Source: Globodera rostochiensis (lineage: Eukaryota > Nematoda > Chromadorea > Rhabditida > Heteroderidae). From it: 64,000 nucleotides of DNA. The first letter of the stretch is position 1. Each line of letters opens with the position of its first letter. Position numbers and translations under genes: made by a program. Of the stretch, positions 11,801 through 23,368 are shown piece after piece. The DNA lies in NCBI GenBank assembly GCA_018350325.1, contig JAEVLN010000021.1:1364001-1428000 (forward strand), read 5' to 3'. The notes under the pieces are model-generated. The model was given only the letters and a program-made list of their open reading frames with translations, had not been told where the DNA came from and searched no databases.

Positions 11801-12928
11801 GCCGATATGCCTGTCTTCGAGCTCAATGTTGATGATTCCACTGACACTGAATCCACTCAGTTGCCTCCTTTTCCCACTCGGTCCATTTTATGGCCATATT
11901 TCGAGATTTTGTCCATATAAATCGCAGCCCTACTGATAATGAGTAGGGCTGGAATTTTTAGTCACTAAAAACTTTAAACAGTCAAATAATCCTTTAAAAA
12001 AGCCAAAATATTCACTAAAAAGTATCAGATTTAGGGGATGTAAACTTGTCAATAAACCAAATTCATTTTTGTGATAACAATTTCAAAGAAAAGCAATTCA
12101 GTCGAAAAATGTCTAAAATATGGAGAAGTCTAAAAAATGCATGCTGGCAGAATTTTTAGTCTCGAAAAAAAAATCCATTTTTAGAGGTGCATTTCATAAG
12201 AAAATTTTTCAAAAGACCTCTAAAAAGTCACTAAAGCTCTATTTTAGTCACAAAAAAATAAATGATTAAAAAATAGTCACTAAAAACTCAATAAAGACAC
12301 GATCGCTGTGCCCTAAAAACACGATTTTCGTGCTTTCAGAGCAAGGTGCGTCCAGGAAAAAATAGCAAAAAGTCTAAAAATCTCAGCCCTAATAAGGACC
12401 TTATTGTAAGAGAAATTCGAAGCCGACATTGTTAGGAAGCAAATCGTGCGGAATCGACAGCCGACGCACGACACCATTGGCAGTAAATTTGACAATTTAG
12501 TGCATATCAAATTGCCCAACGACCATTCCATCGTTTTGAAATGCGCGTCCACCAAACGATCAAATCGATCGCTGATCAGTGCCACGTTCAATCCGAGCGC
12601 AAAAGGCCCACAGAATTTGAACACATCAAACAAAACGTCGTCACAAACGAAACTGAAAATTAGGGGGTTCAAATGAGATGGATGAATGGGTTCTGAAAAT
12701 AGGCAAATCTCCGTTATTCTAAAATAAGTCAAAAAAAAAAACTGTAAATTTTTTCGTTAACGCTGGGAGGGCGTGAGAACCGTCCGAAAATTGTCAGAAA
12801 TTTTCTTTTAGCTATGAGAAAACTTTCATTCCGGCGAGGGCCTGGGGAATTCCCCGGTTCCCGTAGAAATAAGGCTACACTCACATTTCTTTCAGCCGTT
12901 CCTCCACTTTCTTCGGATTGTCCGACAT
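11801..12928 (-). pseudogene. F2: decayed F-box-like gene
   Basis: Exon 1 (12885-12928) is intact and reads [14 protein letters not shown]. Exon 2 (12400-12652) begins [17 protein letters not shown] and contains [16 protein letters not shown]. Relative to F3 it lacks 25 bp just after SLGNL, which shifts the frame. Exon 3 is missing altogether. A remnant of exon 4 survives at about 11805-11890 ([10 protein letters not shown], antisense) and it has lost one more base. A 448-bp hAT-like element occupies the former intron 2 and beyond. The promoter block AAAAATTAGGGC lies just upstream. At least three lesions make this a clear pseudogene, tail to tail with intact F1. Confidence 0.85.
11944..12391. 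mobile_element. hAT-like inverted-repeat element in F2
   Basis: Left end TAGGGCTGGAATTTTTAGTC and right end GACTAAAAA.TCTCAGCCCTA, imperfectly inverted. Arms are rich in AGTCACTAAAAAC words. The flanking 8-mers ATAATGAG and ATAAGGAC agree at 6 of 8 positions, compatible with an aged hAT target duplication. A partial copy at about 25231-25592 sits at the equivalent intron position of F3, so insertion preceded the F2/F3 duplication. Confidence 0.65.
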
Positions 12929-13129
12929 TTTTTTTTGTTGCAAATTCAAATACTTTTAATGATTCCAATGAACTAAACTGAAAAATATAAAAATTAGGGC
13001 ATATGTAGATGAGGGGTAGGGCGGCAAAAAATATGCACATGCATATTATTTTGGAATTTTCACCATTTTTATCCATATTTCGCCATTTTAAAATTTGCCC
13101 AATTTTTCTTAACAAAAATTTGCAAGATA

Positions 13130-13242
13130 TTTAGTTGTACAACAGATTAAATTAATACTCTTATGATTATTAAGCAAATCCCCGCGACCCGCTTTCAATT
13201 ATGATTTTGTATCGAATTTGATCCCGGAAAAATAAAAAAAAA
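13130..13242. other. Boundary from GC-richer to A+T-rich compartment
   Basis: Base composition changes sharply here. A short GC island (about 13180-13235) reads open on the minus strand (FRDQIRYKIIIESGSRGF then a stop) but has no splice or conservation support. Confidence 0.4.
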
Positions 13243-14820
13243 GGTAAAAAGTTTTGAACAAATTTGACAACATTTTTTCAACATTAATTAAATTTTGATT
13301 TCAAAACTGATAAAATTAAAATTTCTTTCCAACAAAATTGAAAAAATTCGCCTGATTAATTACCTATTTTATTTAATCAAGCTTTTGATTTTATTATTTT
13401 TTATTAACTAAAAAGAAAATTTATTTTCATGCTTTTACACCTTTTTACCATAGTTTAATTTTAAAATATTTTGAAAATTCGGTTTTAAAAAAAAGTCAAC
13501 ATTTCCAATAAAATGCCAAATAACTTTGATTTGAAATCGAAAGATTTAATCTTAATCATTCATTCACTAAATTGTCATATTGTATGTTTTTTTTTGTTCA
13601 AAACAAAAAATCTTTATACATTAAGTTCTATTTAAAATGTTTAATTTCATTCTAATACAATTTAAGTAAATTTAATTGTTTGTTCAATTTATAAATTTGT
13701 CTATGCCATTTTATATTATGAGGTTTTTATGGCTTTACTCACAAACCAAATGAATATCGTGTGCATTTTTTAACTATAACTTTTTTTAATTTTTATTTAC
13801 GTTTTATAATTCATTCAAATATCTCTATTCGCAAAAGCATATCAAAAACACGAAGACATGTATGTGCCCAGTCTCATGCACAGTAACTCTCGAACTGAAT
13901 CTGTTGTTAAATAATACGCTGTTTTTAATAGTCTGAGAAACTGATTTAAAAAAACATATCCATATAGTTATAATGCAGATAAGCAAAGCCCATTTGTAGT
14001 TTTTACACTTGGATAAAGCGATTATCACTAAATAAATAACTTGTTACTTGAATTTTTTCATTAATTCTCACAATCTCAGATTTCAAGAACTTGCTCTTTT
14101 TTTTTTGTCAGGCTTACTCTTCAAGCATATTTTTAAGCATTTATTTGCCTTTTGTTTAAAAAGCATTTTTAGATTCATAATTTATGCAAATCCTTATTAA
14201 CTAAATTTTTTTTGTGTCTATGCAAATATCTTATACATTGTTTGTAAGCTTGTTTTTAAGCATTAATTAATATTTAAAAGAAATCTTGGATAGTGCGTTG
14301 AATGTTGTATTTTTTGCTGAGCTTTTTTAAGCTAGTTTATATTTTTTTAATTTGTGAATTATTATTATTATTAAAATATTGTAATGCCTGGGTTTCTAAA
14401 CTTAATAAATTTCTTTTAAATTTGCTTCAAAAAAATTAAGCTTCGTTGTAAGGATTTTACAAAACATTCGCAAATCTTTTAAATATTAATTTTGTAATTT
14501 TTATAATAAAAAATAGTAAAAGACGCTGTGTCTTATTATATGATAATTTATTGTTATAAATTGTATATTTTTTTATTAAATTATCAAATATATAAGCGTT
14601 ATTTTTGCAGACAAAATTGTATGCTGATGCTACGCGACTCGTCTTCTTTGCTTTGCGACTTGTCTTCTTTGCTCTGCGAGTCGTCTTCTTTGCTTGCGTC
14701 TCGTCTTCGTCTCAAAAATAAATTTTTATTACTTTTTAATTAGGCATTAAAAAATTTTATTCTATTTTTTGTGACTTATTCTTTTATTTTAAAAGGTTGG
14801 TGGTAAATAAAATTTGATTT
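13243..14820. repeat. Long dispersed repeat, copy A
   Basis: From AAAAGTTTTGAACAAATTT onwards this segment aligns by eye, with many small indels, to 28525-30060 (copy B) and 62205-63530 (copy C), all in the same orientation. Copies A and B begin exactly at the left borders of the two A+T-rich blocks. No gene is supported inside; the 67-codon minus ORF at 13825-14028 is not conserved. It may be the terminal part of a larger mobile or duplicated unit. Confidence 0.75.
14628..14712. repeat. Minisatellite GCGACTCGTCTTCTTTGCTCT in copy A
   Basis: A 21-bp word is repeated about four times with changes, followed by an AATAAA signal. Corresponding decayed arrays lie in copies B (29923-29995) and C (63346-63412). 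The minus strand encodes SKEDDSQSKED-like repeats, so a low-complexity coding end cannot be excluded. Confidence 0.6.
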
Positions 14821-14840
14821 TTGTGTATAAATCTAAAAAA

Positions 14841-14882
14841 TCTACGCTGGACCTCATGACGGGGTTTCACGAAGTTCCATTT
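14841..14882 (+). pseudogene. Reverse-transcriptase motif fragment (Ty3/gypsy-like)
   Basis: Translates as STLDLMTGFHEVPF, which fits the retroelement RT motif TLDL..G[YF]H.[VI]P around the first catalytic region. No RT sequence is recognisable on either side and downstream DNA is A+T-rich with stops. It is absent from copies B and C. A short motif can arise by chance, but the agreement over 14 residues is good. Confidence 0.45.
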
Positions 14883-15195
14883 GTTTGTTTATTTATATTT
14901 GATCTAGCTATAAATTATAATAATTTGTTATTTTGGATTATTACATGTTTGGGATTATATCTTTAATAAACGTTTTTACTTTTAATTCATATAATAATTT
15001 AACATATTTTTATATCATACTGTATAATAAATAAGTTTTGTCCAGATTTAATAATACCCGTGCATATTTTTTAAATACATATTAAACATTTTACAAATCT
15101 ATTTTAAAAAGAGCCTACATTTATAGATAATGATTTTTTATTTTTTTATTTTGCTGGTTATCAAATTAAATTTCATTATTTTACCAATTTTTTAG

Positions 15196-15240
15196 CAAAT
15201 TGACCAAATCGGCGATTTGGACACCATTTTTTTCCACCAG
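15196..15240 (+). CDS. Candidate 45-nt exon
   Basis: Acceptor TTTTTTAG and donor CAG|GTAAAT bracket 15 codons reading QIDQIGDLDTIFFHQ. A truncated copy at about 63630 keeps the acceptor but not the rest. No partner exon is proven. It is a typical micro-exon-like GC island. Confidence 0.3.
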
Positions 15241-15344
15241 GTAAATATCTGTTTTTTAGCTTACTTAAAAAAATCTATAAGGTCGGTTTTGAATAAGTTG
15301 TTTTTTCCATATTTTAATTATTTTTAGTTTTATTATTTTTCAAG

Positions 15345-15990
15345 CGCAAATAATTTTTTATAATATGATAAAATAAATTTTATTGTGAATTATTTGTTAT
15401 AGAATATTTGCGTAAAAATACCTTTCTTGTACGTTATTAAACTGAGAAAATTTATCATTTGCGTTTTTCCTCGTTCAAAACGAAGAGGGTTAAAAAGACA
15501 CGATGGGCAGTCTGTGTTTTCTGGTTGCATAATTTTAATTTATTTATAAAATATTGTATGCAAGCTTTTAGCTTTATTAGGCTCTTTTGAAATAATTTAT
15601 AAAGTTTGGTAAAGCGCATAATTATATTAGTAATGACCAAGCACGCAACAATCACCATGACGATGCAAAACATCTCACTATCAGTTGTTGTTGCATTCGC
15701 GCAATGTGCGGGGTTGTTTTTTGCGTTGTCTATTCAAATCGATAGTTTTTACATTTAATGGATTTAAGCTTTCTTTTAGGACATTTTATTTTTAATAGAC
15801 ATTCTATATAATAGACAGATTTAAATTTATTTGTAAAATATTATTCATTTTAAATGATTAAATAAATTTCAATATTACCTTAACATGAGTAAATTTTTTT
15901 AAAATTTGATTTGCAGCCTGCTCGCGGATTTTTGCTTTATCGATTAGTAAGATATTTTTAATTGTTAAATGTTACTTATAATTGAGCCAA
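15345..15990. repeat. Direct repeat pair, first copy
   Basis: Aligns by eye to 35465-36055 with indels; both begin CGCAAATAATTTTTTAT and end TTGAGCCAACATCACGGC. The minus-strand frame KAKIREQAANQI.KKFTH.K, followed by AAG|GTAATATTG, is open in both copies (see 15890-15960). Confidence 0.75.
15890..15960 (-). CDS. Candidate exon conserved in both copies of a duplication
   Basis: The minus strand reads DKAKIREQAANQILKKFTHV then K, before a donor AAG|GTAATATT. The second copy (35935-36010) keeps the frame with L-to-F and V-to-A changes only. The plus-strand alternative (PARGFLLY between a TTTGCAG acceptor and GTAAGAT donor) loses its frame in the second copy, so the minus strand is favoured. 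Family unknown. Confidence 0.4.
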
Positions 15991-16218
15991 CATCACGGCT
16001 TAATAGACGAGATAATAATTAGATATTGTTTGATTATCTCTAAAGCTTTAAATTTTATTATTTGTTCTTAATTTATAATTAAATAAAAAAATTATTATTT
16101 CGGCATTGTTCAGTTAGCCAATTCGCAAATATAACATTTAAATGACATTTTTTATTTAAATTAAAATTGCAGTTTAACAAGTTTTAATTAAAGTTTTAAT
16201 CTTTGTTTTCTACCACAG

Positions 16219-16314
16219 CGTTCCGGCTACATTTATAATGTGAAAAGAAACTTTAATTTGTTATATAAAAAATGGTTTTTCCGCGTATTTGCCAACACGT
16301 ATTCTTCTTTATAA
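16219..16314 (+). CDS. Candidate terminal exon
   Basis: Acceptor TTTTCTACCACAG is followed by 31 codons (RSGYIYNVKRNFN..., Lys/Tyr-rich) to a stop, then AATAAA within 15 bp. No upstream exon is confirmed. Unknown family. Confidence 0.3.
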   Translation, partial: RSGYIYNVKRNFNLLYKKWFFRVFANTYSSL

Positions 16315-16388
16315 TCCACCAAATAAAAAAATTTGGGATTTAAATTAATGAGATTTTTATTCATTTTAATGGTATACTTTAATAGTCA

Positions 16389-16410
16389 TGGCAGGGTTGG
16401 ACAAAATCCG
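16389..16410 (+). repeat. hAT-type terminus
   Basis: CAGGGTTGGACAAAATCCG matches the usual 5' terminus of hAT transposons. The other end is not found. Confidence 0.35.
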
Positions 16411-16876
16411 CCTTTTTTACTTTTAAATAAGTTGACATTCTCAAATTCGAATTTTTTTAGGTTTAGCAAATAAAAGATTTTATATTTAGTGAGATTTTGT
16501 TTTTATGAATTATATTTTTGACTGGTTTAAAATTTATTTGTAAAATCTAGTTTCAACTTTATATTATTTTTTGCCAATGTATATATATTTTTTATGTTAA
16601 ATTTATGTAAATGAATACACCGGGTAATTAGTGGACATTAAATTACTTTCCAATTAGATTGCATACCTATTTTCAACTTTCAATTTTGCTTATAATAAAT
16701 ATATTAAAAAACATTGCTCTTATTTAGTAAAAATTTTTTTGTATGTTTTAAAATTATCAAGCATAAATCAAGCATTCATAATTTTACAATAAGATTCGAA
16801 ATAATACTTATGATATATTAAAATTTAATTAAATAAATGCAACAAACAAATATATTTGTATTATGATATAGCGCAG

Positions 16877-17317
16877 ATCAATGCGCGCTATACCTGCTCA
16901 CAATCGCAAGGAATTGCAACAAGTATGCTAATTCTGTAATATGGGAGTGCAAAATAAAATAATATAAATAAAATATTATAAATAGTTAAATCAACTACGT
17001 ATTCAAGGCGGGGATCTGCCAATGCCCGGGCCTCTGAACTGGGGGCAACGTTTAGAGTTCACTTTCATAAGTCCCCTCCTCCCACAAAAATTCATCCATT
17101 TGAGCTGAGACAAATTGAGGACATTGTCGGTCACCAACAACCGCTGGGACCAAAAACACTAAATATTGCGCGAAAAGCATTCATTATTTGCAATAAATTA
17201 AATCGAGTTCATTTGATTTTACGATTCCATGACAACTTGAAAATTTTAATTAAAAATGATATTAAGCTATTGCCGTTTGGCAATATTATAATAGTCGATG
17301 AATTGCCCACGGGTTAA
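16877..17317 (+). CDS. Candidate two-exon 3' gene end, unknown protein
   Basis: Exon 16877-16922 (acceptor ATAGCGCAG, donor CAA|GTATGC) and exon 17008-17317 join in phase to give ..LYLLTIARNCNK then RRGSANARASELGATFRVHF and a run of about 100 codons to TAA. The second exon contains SPPPTKIHPFELRQIEDIVG and IARKAFIICNKLN. An AATAAA lies about 10 bp past the stop. The minus strand is interrupted by stops over the same bases, so strand choice is fairly firm. No start codon or family is identified. It is the longest splice-consistent frame in the first A+T-rich block. Confidence 0.45.
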
Positions 17318-17709
17318 CAATTCAAAAATAAACATTTGAAATTTCAAAATTATTAAACATAAAAAAATGCAATCTTTGATAAATAAACTAACAATTAAAA
17401 GTTAGTGTGAGATAAATACAACCCAAAAATGATAAAAAAAATTTATCTGACGGACTTCAGTAAATAATGTCTTGATTAGCCTTGTAAATTTGTACCTTAT
17501 TAATAAATAATTATCAATATAAACCAAGCTAAAAAACTATTGCAATAAATATAATACAAATATGAGAAAGTCGTTAGTTATAAAGTAATAAAAAATAAAG
17601 GCAAAAATTACTATGTTAAATAAGGAAGGTTTAATTTTGTAAAATAAACTAATTTTTACTAATGTTTTACAATTAAAAGATTAAAATATTTTTACTTGAT
17701 TCGCAGTGC

Positions 17710-17823
17710 CTGCCATTCATTGGATCCGGCGTGAATCGTCTTTATGAAGATTACGTGCTGGACCAAGAGAAGGAAATTGCGCTACAGTCGACTGGTCGAA
17801 AAATAATACAAATTATAATTTAA
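17710..17823 (+). CDS. Candidate terminal exon
   Basis: After an acceptor CTTGATTCGCAG, 37 codons read CLPFIGSGVNRLYEDYVLDQ then EKEIALQSTGRK and a stop, in good codon context. No upstream exon in matching phase is identified. Unknown family. Confidence 0.35.
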   Translation: MPFIGSGVNRLYEDYVLDQEKEIALQSTGRKIIQIII

Positions 17824-18797
17824 AAAATAATAAACATTTAAGTAAGTCAAAAATTTAAAGTTATTGATAGTAGGGTGGCACACGACATTCGAATTTTCCA
17901 TTCGCGGAAAAACAATGAAGTTAATATATTAATAAGATTGATTCAAAACTTAAACTAACAAAAACATCTAAATATCGTCAAGTGATTTTTGAAAAATTTT
18001 AAAAATAATTGCATCGAGAAATTCATACTATAAATTCATTGAACATTTGGAATGGAAAACAAAGTGCTCGGTACAGCAGAGTCTCATTATTTATTTCACA
18101 AAGCATTTACTAAAAACTACATAATCATTATGAATCGATAATAAACTTAATCCCAATCATTTACAATTGTTTCATTTAATTAATATTATAGATTTTACTT
18201 AAATTTAATTTACTTAAACCCAATGCACAAGCGTTTACAAAGTAATTTAAAAAATTATAATAAAATTACGAATATTTATTTTGTTCACACTACTTTGAAG
18301 TTGACCTAAATAAAGAAACAAAAAAGTAAACTTTAATTTTAAAAATACTTTAAATGAATCTCGCCGTCAACCTTTGAACCGTCAGCACCTCATTTATACA
18401 AAATAATAAACAAGGTTTTTAACGTCTATATTAATGTCATAGTAAAATGTTTAAATATATAAAATAACGTTTGATTAAAATAACTCATTAAACAGCTGTC
18501 TGTAATAATATGTTTTTGAAAGTTAGCGATAAACAAAATTGTTTATATAAAAATATTATCTAAAACATACTTTATATTGCTATGACAGCGAAGGTATAAA
18601 AACTAATAATGTTTCTAAATAATAACAAGATAAATCTATAAATGAATACCGCATAACTGATCAGCCACAAAAATTGACAAAAATTTAAAAAAATGTGTTT
18701 TCCGTCATGCCGATTAATAAAATGACAAACAGTTAGATAAAAATTATAAAAAAGGATAATTAAACAATATATGTGCATGAACGCACTATCAATTTCA

Positions 18798-18903
18798 GCG
18801 AAGCAGCACACAGAAAACTTCAAAGGCATTCGGTTGCAATCACCCAACAATTTGGAAGTTCATTGACTCGTTGCGTCGTGAACACTACATTTCTAAATCA
18901 ATG
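18798..18903 (+). CDS. Candidate terminal exon
   Basis: Acceptor ATCAATTTCAG precedes a 35-codon frame (EAAHRKLQRHSVAITQQFGS then SLTRCVVN..) ending in TGA. The opposite strand carries a 92-codon hydrophobic ORF (18572-18850), so strand choice is uncertain. Confidence 0.3.
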
Positions 18904-19066
18904 ACCAAATATTTCTTTGGAGAATTTTTTTTATTTGCGATAATCTTTATATAATCAAAATTACAAAACTCAGTCACAAATGAATAATGTTGCCACTCAT
19001 TCAAACAGAAACTAGATTGAAATTAAGTAAATTATTAAGATTGGGCACCATTAATCATTTCTTAAA

Positions 19067-19380
19067 TTAATCCATAGAAAACGACATGGCCCAATGCCTA
19101 TCAAACGCGTGAACCGACTCAATTTTCTCTCGTAACCAGCGCAAAAAGGACCCAAAGAAAAGATAATAATCCATCTAAAATAAATAAAGTGAAACAAAAC
19201 GACCAAAAAAGTCAAATAATAACATATTTTACTTTAAAAAATAAAAAACAATCTCGCCAAAGCATAACAAATAAAAACAAAATAAGGTCATTTCAAAGGG
19301 ACCGTTATAAACTAAAAGGAGTGCAGACAGTGCATATACTTATAAGTATAACAGGCAAAAATCGAGTTGATTTTTACTAA
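19067..19380. other. GC island with overlapping ORFs on both strands
   Basis: Plus: acceptor TCCATAG then 100 codons without a stop (19078-19380), starting KTTWPNAYQTREPTQFSLVT and becoming Lys/Gln/Asn-rich, with AATAAA just downstream. Minus: acceptor TTTATTTTAG then a 35-codon ORF with ATG (19067-19174) reading MDYYLFFGSFLRWLREKIES.. . Both look protein-like and only one is likely real. No family is recognised. Confidence 0.35.
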
Positions 19381-21233
19381 ATATACATATTTAAATGAAC
19401 AATTTTTATGCAATAAAAATAAATAAAATATATTTAATCAATTAAATGTATTTCTTTGAAAAGAAAAAACGATTGTGTGTATGAAAAAAATGCGGAATAT
19501 ATGAAAATGAAATTAAAAATGATGCCATTCCTTCTCGCAATTCCGACGGCGTGCTTTTGCTTATATCTTTCTACTTTTTATAATTTTTTGTTTATTGATA
19601 AATTTTAATTAATTTTTGTCTTAAAATTTATAGATGTGTTTAATTTTATTGATATTTTAATTTTAATTATTTAAGATTTTTTTATAAATAAACAAAATTA
19701 TTGAATCTAAATTGCCATCGCGATTTCCATCTTGGATTCATTGTTCTGTTGAATTTATATAAATTCTTTTGTCTGCATAAATTTGGGGCATACATTTATT
19801 AATTATTGGGTGGTTATAAATTATATTAATATTCTTTAAATTATTATAGAAATCTTGGTTTTGTTTTCTATGTTTGTTACTCTATTTGACCTAGAGCAAT
19901 AAAAAAAATTAGCAATTTTTTTAATAGTTGATGATTATTTCAATTAAAATTTTCTTATTAAACACTTTGGCGACTCGAAAACTCGGGCGATGACTTGCGC
20001 AGCTCTTGCAATCAATAAAATGTTTACAAGTATTTGTATATTTTACTTTTTACTGCTCTTTTTATACTGAATATTTGTTTTGTTCGATTTATATCATTTT
20101 ACGTTTTTTGGATAATTTAAAAAATTAAAACAAATTAATCTTAAAATAAAAAACAATATTAAGAATTATTTGATTGTTTATATATGTGTAATATTGAGCA
20201 AAATATTTATTAATTCTCTTTCATAACAGAAATCGTAAAAAATAATTTGGAATTCAACATTACGCTTTAATTAAAATTTTTTATTAATTATTAATTTGCA
20301 CTGTTGAAAGGCCCCAGTTAGAGAAGAACAAAATTCCCGCTTTCTAAACTTAGTAATGAAGCACTGTGCTTTCAAAAAAGAGAGTTTTAAACCCTGAAAA
20401 ATGAATAATAAAACACACGAATCGTTAAATTGAATTGTGTAATCATGCTTATTACATTTTATTATTTTAACGGTTAAATTTTTTTCATGTCAGCTTAAAA
20501 TTCTTCGCTTTGCATGTCTGAGGCATACTTTTTTATCGTTTTGTGAATGTATTGATTGATTAATATCATATAAGAATGCCATTTAATTTGTTTACTATTT
20601 TCAAAATCAATTATTTATTTGTGTTCAATCGTAAAATTCTGCTTACTTTAGATTGAACAAATTACTATAAATTGCAGATTTATTTAAGTTTATATTAAAA
20701 TAGCAGTACATAAAATACAATAAATTTTTAATTATTTTAATGATAAAAGAACAACCTATTGAAATAAAATAAAAAGCTACTTGGTTTCTTTGTTAATTCC
20801 AAAATTAAGGTGGTTTTTACCATTTTATTGTAAAACTTTGAAAAAATTAGTTTATTTTACAATTTAAAATCGTTTGGTATGTAACATTGAATATTTTAAT
20901 AAATTTTAACATCAATAAAATAATTAATTATTAGAAACTGATTCTTCAAATTTTACTTGACATCTGTTACCATAATTTTTTTTTTTAAAATTATATTTTT
21001 AATGAAATTTATTTATTTTTTATTTCCTAATTTCTTAAAGATTCAGCGTTATGGTTTATAATAAAAAAAAAGGCATACCTTTTTTTAACTTTATATTAGT
21101 ATGTTAATTTAATTTTGATGTTTCGTTTTTATTGGTTTAAAAAAAACATAATAAACTTTACAATTGTTTAATAAAAAAAAAAATCAAATTTTAACAGAAC
21201 ATTTTATATTTTTTAAACCATTTATATATTTAA
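19381..21233. other. A+T-rich stretch with few islands
   Basis: Small islands at 19510-19570, 19710-19760, 19960-20020 and 20300-20395 are open in several frames without splice or motif support. One, from 19502, begins with an ATG and a signal-like hydrophobic run (KMMPFLLAIPTACFCLYLS) but stops after 36 codons. Nothing firmer is seen. Confidence 0.4.
20470..20650. repeat. Inverted duplicate, first arm
   Basis: Matches the reverse complement of about 54600-54785 over roughly 150 bp. The shared core on the minus strand here reads INQYIHKTIKKYASDMQSEE and then stops; the other arm has a 1-nt change and reads on differently. Confidence 0.65.
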
Positions 21234-21368
21234 GCATTTGTTTTTAAATTCTGGACACTCGCACTGTGGACCAATATTTTAACAACAAAAATTGTTCAGC
21301 TTATACCTTTTGCAATCATTACCATACTGCTGTTTAATTTATCCAAAGCTTGCTTAATAATTTGCAAG
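21234..21368 (+). CDS. Candidate exon with membrane segment
   Basis: A 45-codon open frame with LALWTNILTTKIVQLIPFAI and ITILLFNLS ends at a GCAAG|GTAGCC donor. It would encode one or two membrane helices. T-rich DNA gives such frames by chance, so support is weak. Confidence 0.22.
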
Positions 21369-21812
21369 GTAGCCATTGCAATGTAGATTTATGAGAAAGC
21401 GGCAAATTATTTTTTATTAAATTTTCATATGTAACTTTGAGTGCACGTTGTTAAATGTTTTTTGATTTATAGCTGAAAAAATGATTGTTTTTATTTAGAA
21501 CCTTATTAATTACCAATTCGCTTATTTGTTAGTGAGTTTTTGTTTTTGATGAATTATACCTTTGACTGGTTTAAATTTATTTGTAAAATCTAGTTTAATT
21601 CGAATTGATTAAAGAATTTAATAGAAGTATGTGACTTATCATAACCGGATGAAATTTGACCTCTGAATTAGATGTCCGTGGTTACGGTAATTTATTTAGG
21701 TAAAGCAAACACAATGTCGTGAGAATACTTCGGATCAAGTGCATTTAGACCTGCCATTATAGGGGTTTCCACAAAGATACACTAAGGATCTAGTTTCTTT
21801 CACCATAGAGGG

Positions 21813-23029
21813 TAGGGTTCGGATAATCGGGTTGGGGCCGGGCGGGCTTTTTTCCGGGCAACCCGAAAGTGGCCGGGCGGGCTTTTCCGGGCGAATATTT
21901 TTGGGTTTTTCCTCCGGGCGGGCTTTGCCGGGCGGGCTTTTTTTGATTTTTTGTCCGGGCGGGCTTTGCCGGGCGAATATTTTTGGGTTTTTCCTCCGGG
22001 CGGGCTTTGCCGGGCGAATACCGGGCTTTAGCCCGGATTTTGGAAAACATCCGAATACCGGGCGAATATTTAAAAAATTTTTTAAACAGCTTAAAAGTTA
22101 GAGATTGATCATTCCTGATCATGTACGATATAGACCAGGGATGTGTATCGTATCGTAATCGTAAATATCGTAATTTAGAGCCTCGTATTTTCGCTAAAGA
22201 TCACCTGTATCATAATTTTTGAGGCCCCAGATTCGGGAGGGGGGTCGGCGGTGCCGATAGGCGCCGCCGAGAAATTTTTGAATTTTTTACTCAATTTGTT
22301 AAGAGATTTTCATCCAAAATTTAAAAATATGGTACCTTTTTTTTTGAAGTTTTTACGAATGCGAGGGCCCGGCGGTGCCGATAGGCGCCGCCGGGGAAAT
22401 TTTATTGATTTTTTATGACAATTTGTAAAGAAAATTGGTCCAAAAATTACGAATTTTGCAAAGCAAAGGGGTTCCCTACTATGGTTTTGTTCTCAAAAAA
22501 CATTTCGGAGGGGGCATCCACTTCCTGCATATGTGCCTGCCTAAAACCCTTTAAAAAAGTACCGTATTTTCAAAATTTCGGTTGAAAATCTCTTAACAAT
22601 AGAGTCAAAAATTAAAATTTCCTCGACGGCGCCTCTCGGCATAATTAAGAAATGATTAAAAGAAAATCAACAAATATAAATTGCATTTATAATAGTACTA
22701 TAACTGTGCGATGTATTTATTGCTTTTATTTATAATAGTTTGGCATCCTGTTGGAAGTTAATTTAAAAATACGAACATGCAAAAATGACATAAAAATATT
22801 CGGTTTTTTGGGGCCGGGCGGGCTTTTTTCCGGGCTACCTAAAAGGGGCCGGGCGGGCTTTGCCGGGCGGGCTTTTTTTGATTTTTTGTCCGGGCGGGCT
22901 TTGCCGGGCGAATACCGGGCTTTAGCCCGGATCGAATATTTCCTAGTCGGGCGCCCGCCCGGCCGAATGCCCGCCCGTTGCCCGCCCGAACCGGGCGCCC
23001 GTCCGAACCGGGCGCCCGTCCGAACCCTA
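21813..23029. mobile_element. GGGCGGGC-array element(s) with inverted ends
   Basis: The left edge TAGGGTTCGGATAATCGGGTT has an inverted partner at the right edge, CGTCCGAACCCTA. Just inside each edge are arrays of CCGGGCGGGCTTTGCCGGGCG units: 21832-22056 and 22812-23020. The arrays give spurious Pro/Ala/Arg-rich ORFs on both strands. The middle holds a hairpin-repeat pair and a second hAT-like end (CCAGGGATGTGTATCGTA at about 22137). This is one composite element or two related ones; no target duplication is visible. Confidence 0.6.
22246..22393. repeat. Two hairpin-repeat units, best preserved
   Basis: Cores GGCGGTGCCGATAGGCGCCG at 22247 and 22372 are the most regular copies: 9-bp arms and a GATA loop, 125-128 bp apart, each followed by GAAATTTT and a CAATTTGT.AAGA spacer. 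A third eroded core is at 22626-22641. Confidence 0.8.
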
Positions 23030-23368
23030 GTTTTTAGTCCATATTCTTTTTGGTCAAAAATTCGAAGATTTTGTAAAAATTCCTTAAGAAAATGCAATAA
23101 AAACAAAAATGTACCCTTGAAAATCAGAACATTTGAGTGACGAATTTTGAAGTTTTTTACGCATAATTGGGAAGATTTGGGCAGTTCTAGCGCATTTTTT
23201 AGTCCATATTTTGGGACTTTTTGGGGTTTTGGTCCATATTTTGGGGGGTTTTTAGTCCATATAAATCTCGTCGCTAGTCATTACTTCCTTTGTTTAAGTA
23301 TGTAGAATCGCCTATCCCTTTCTCGGCGCCGAACTGGACTCCGACCAGTAATTTTCCCGTCGGTTTAG

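Noticed and set aside
15917..15946. 30-nt plus-strand exon PARGFLLY.. resembling an AAA-ATPase Walker A approach
   Set aside because: The required GPPGTGKT never follows, and the second copy at 35.98 kb breaks the plus frame while keeping the minus frame.
18572..18850. 92-codon hydrophobic minus ORF as a membrane protein gene
   Set aside because: Phe/Ile/Leu-rich frames are expected by chance on the T-rich strand, and the plus strand of the same island has a splice acceptor and a terminal frame.
21790..23140. 100-130-codon Pro/Ala/Arg/Gly-rich ORFs on both strands
   Set aside because: They are translations of the CCGGGCGGGCTTT arrays, equally open on both strands.
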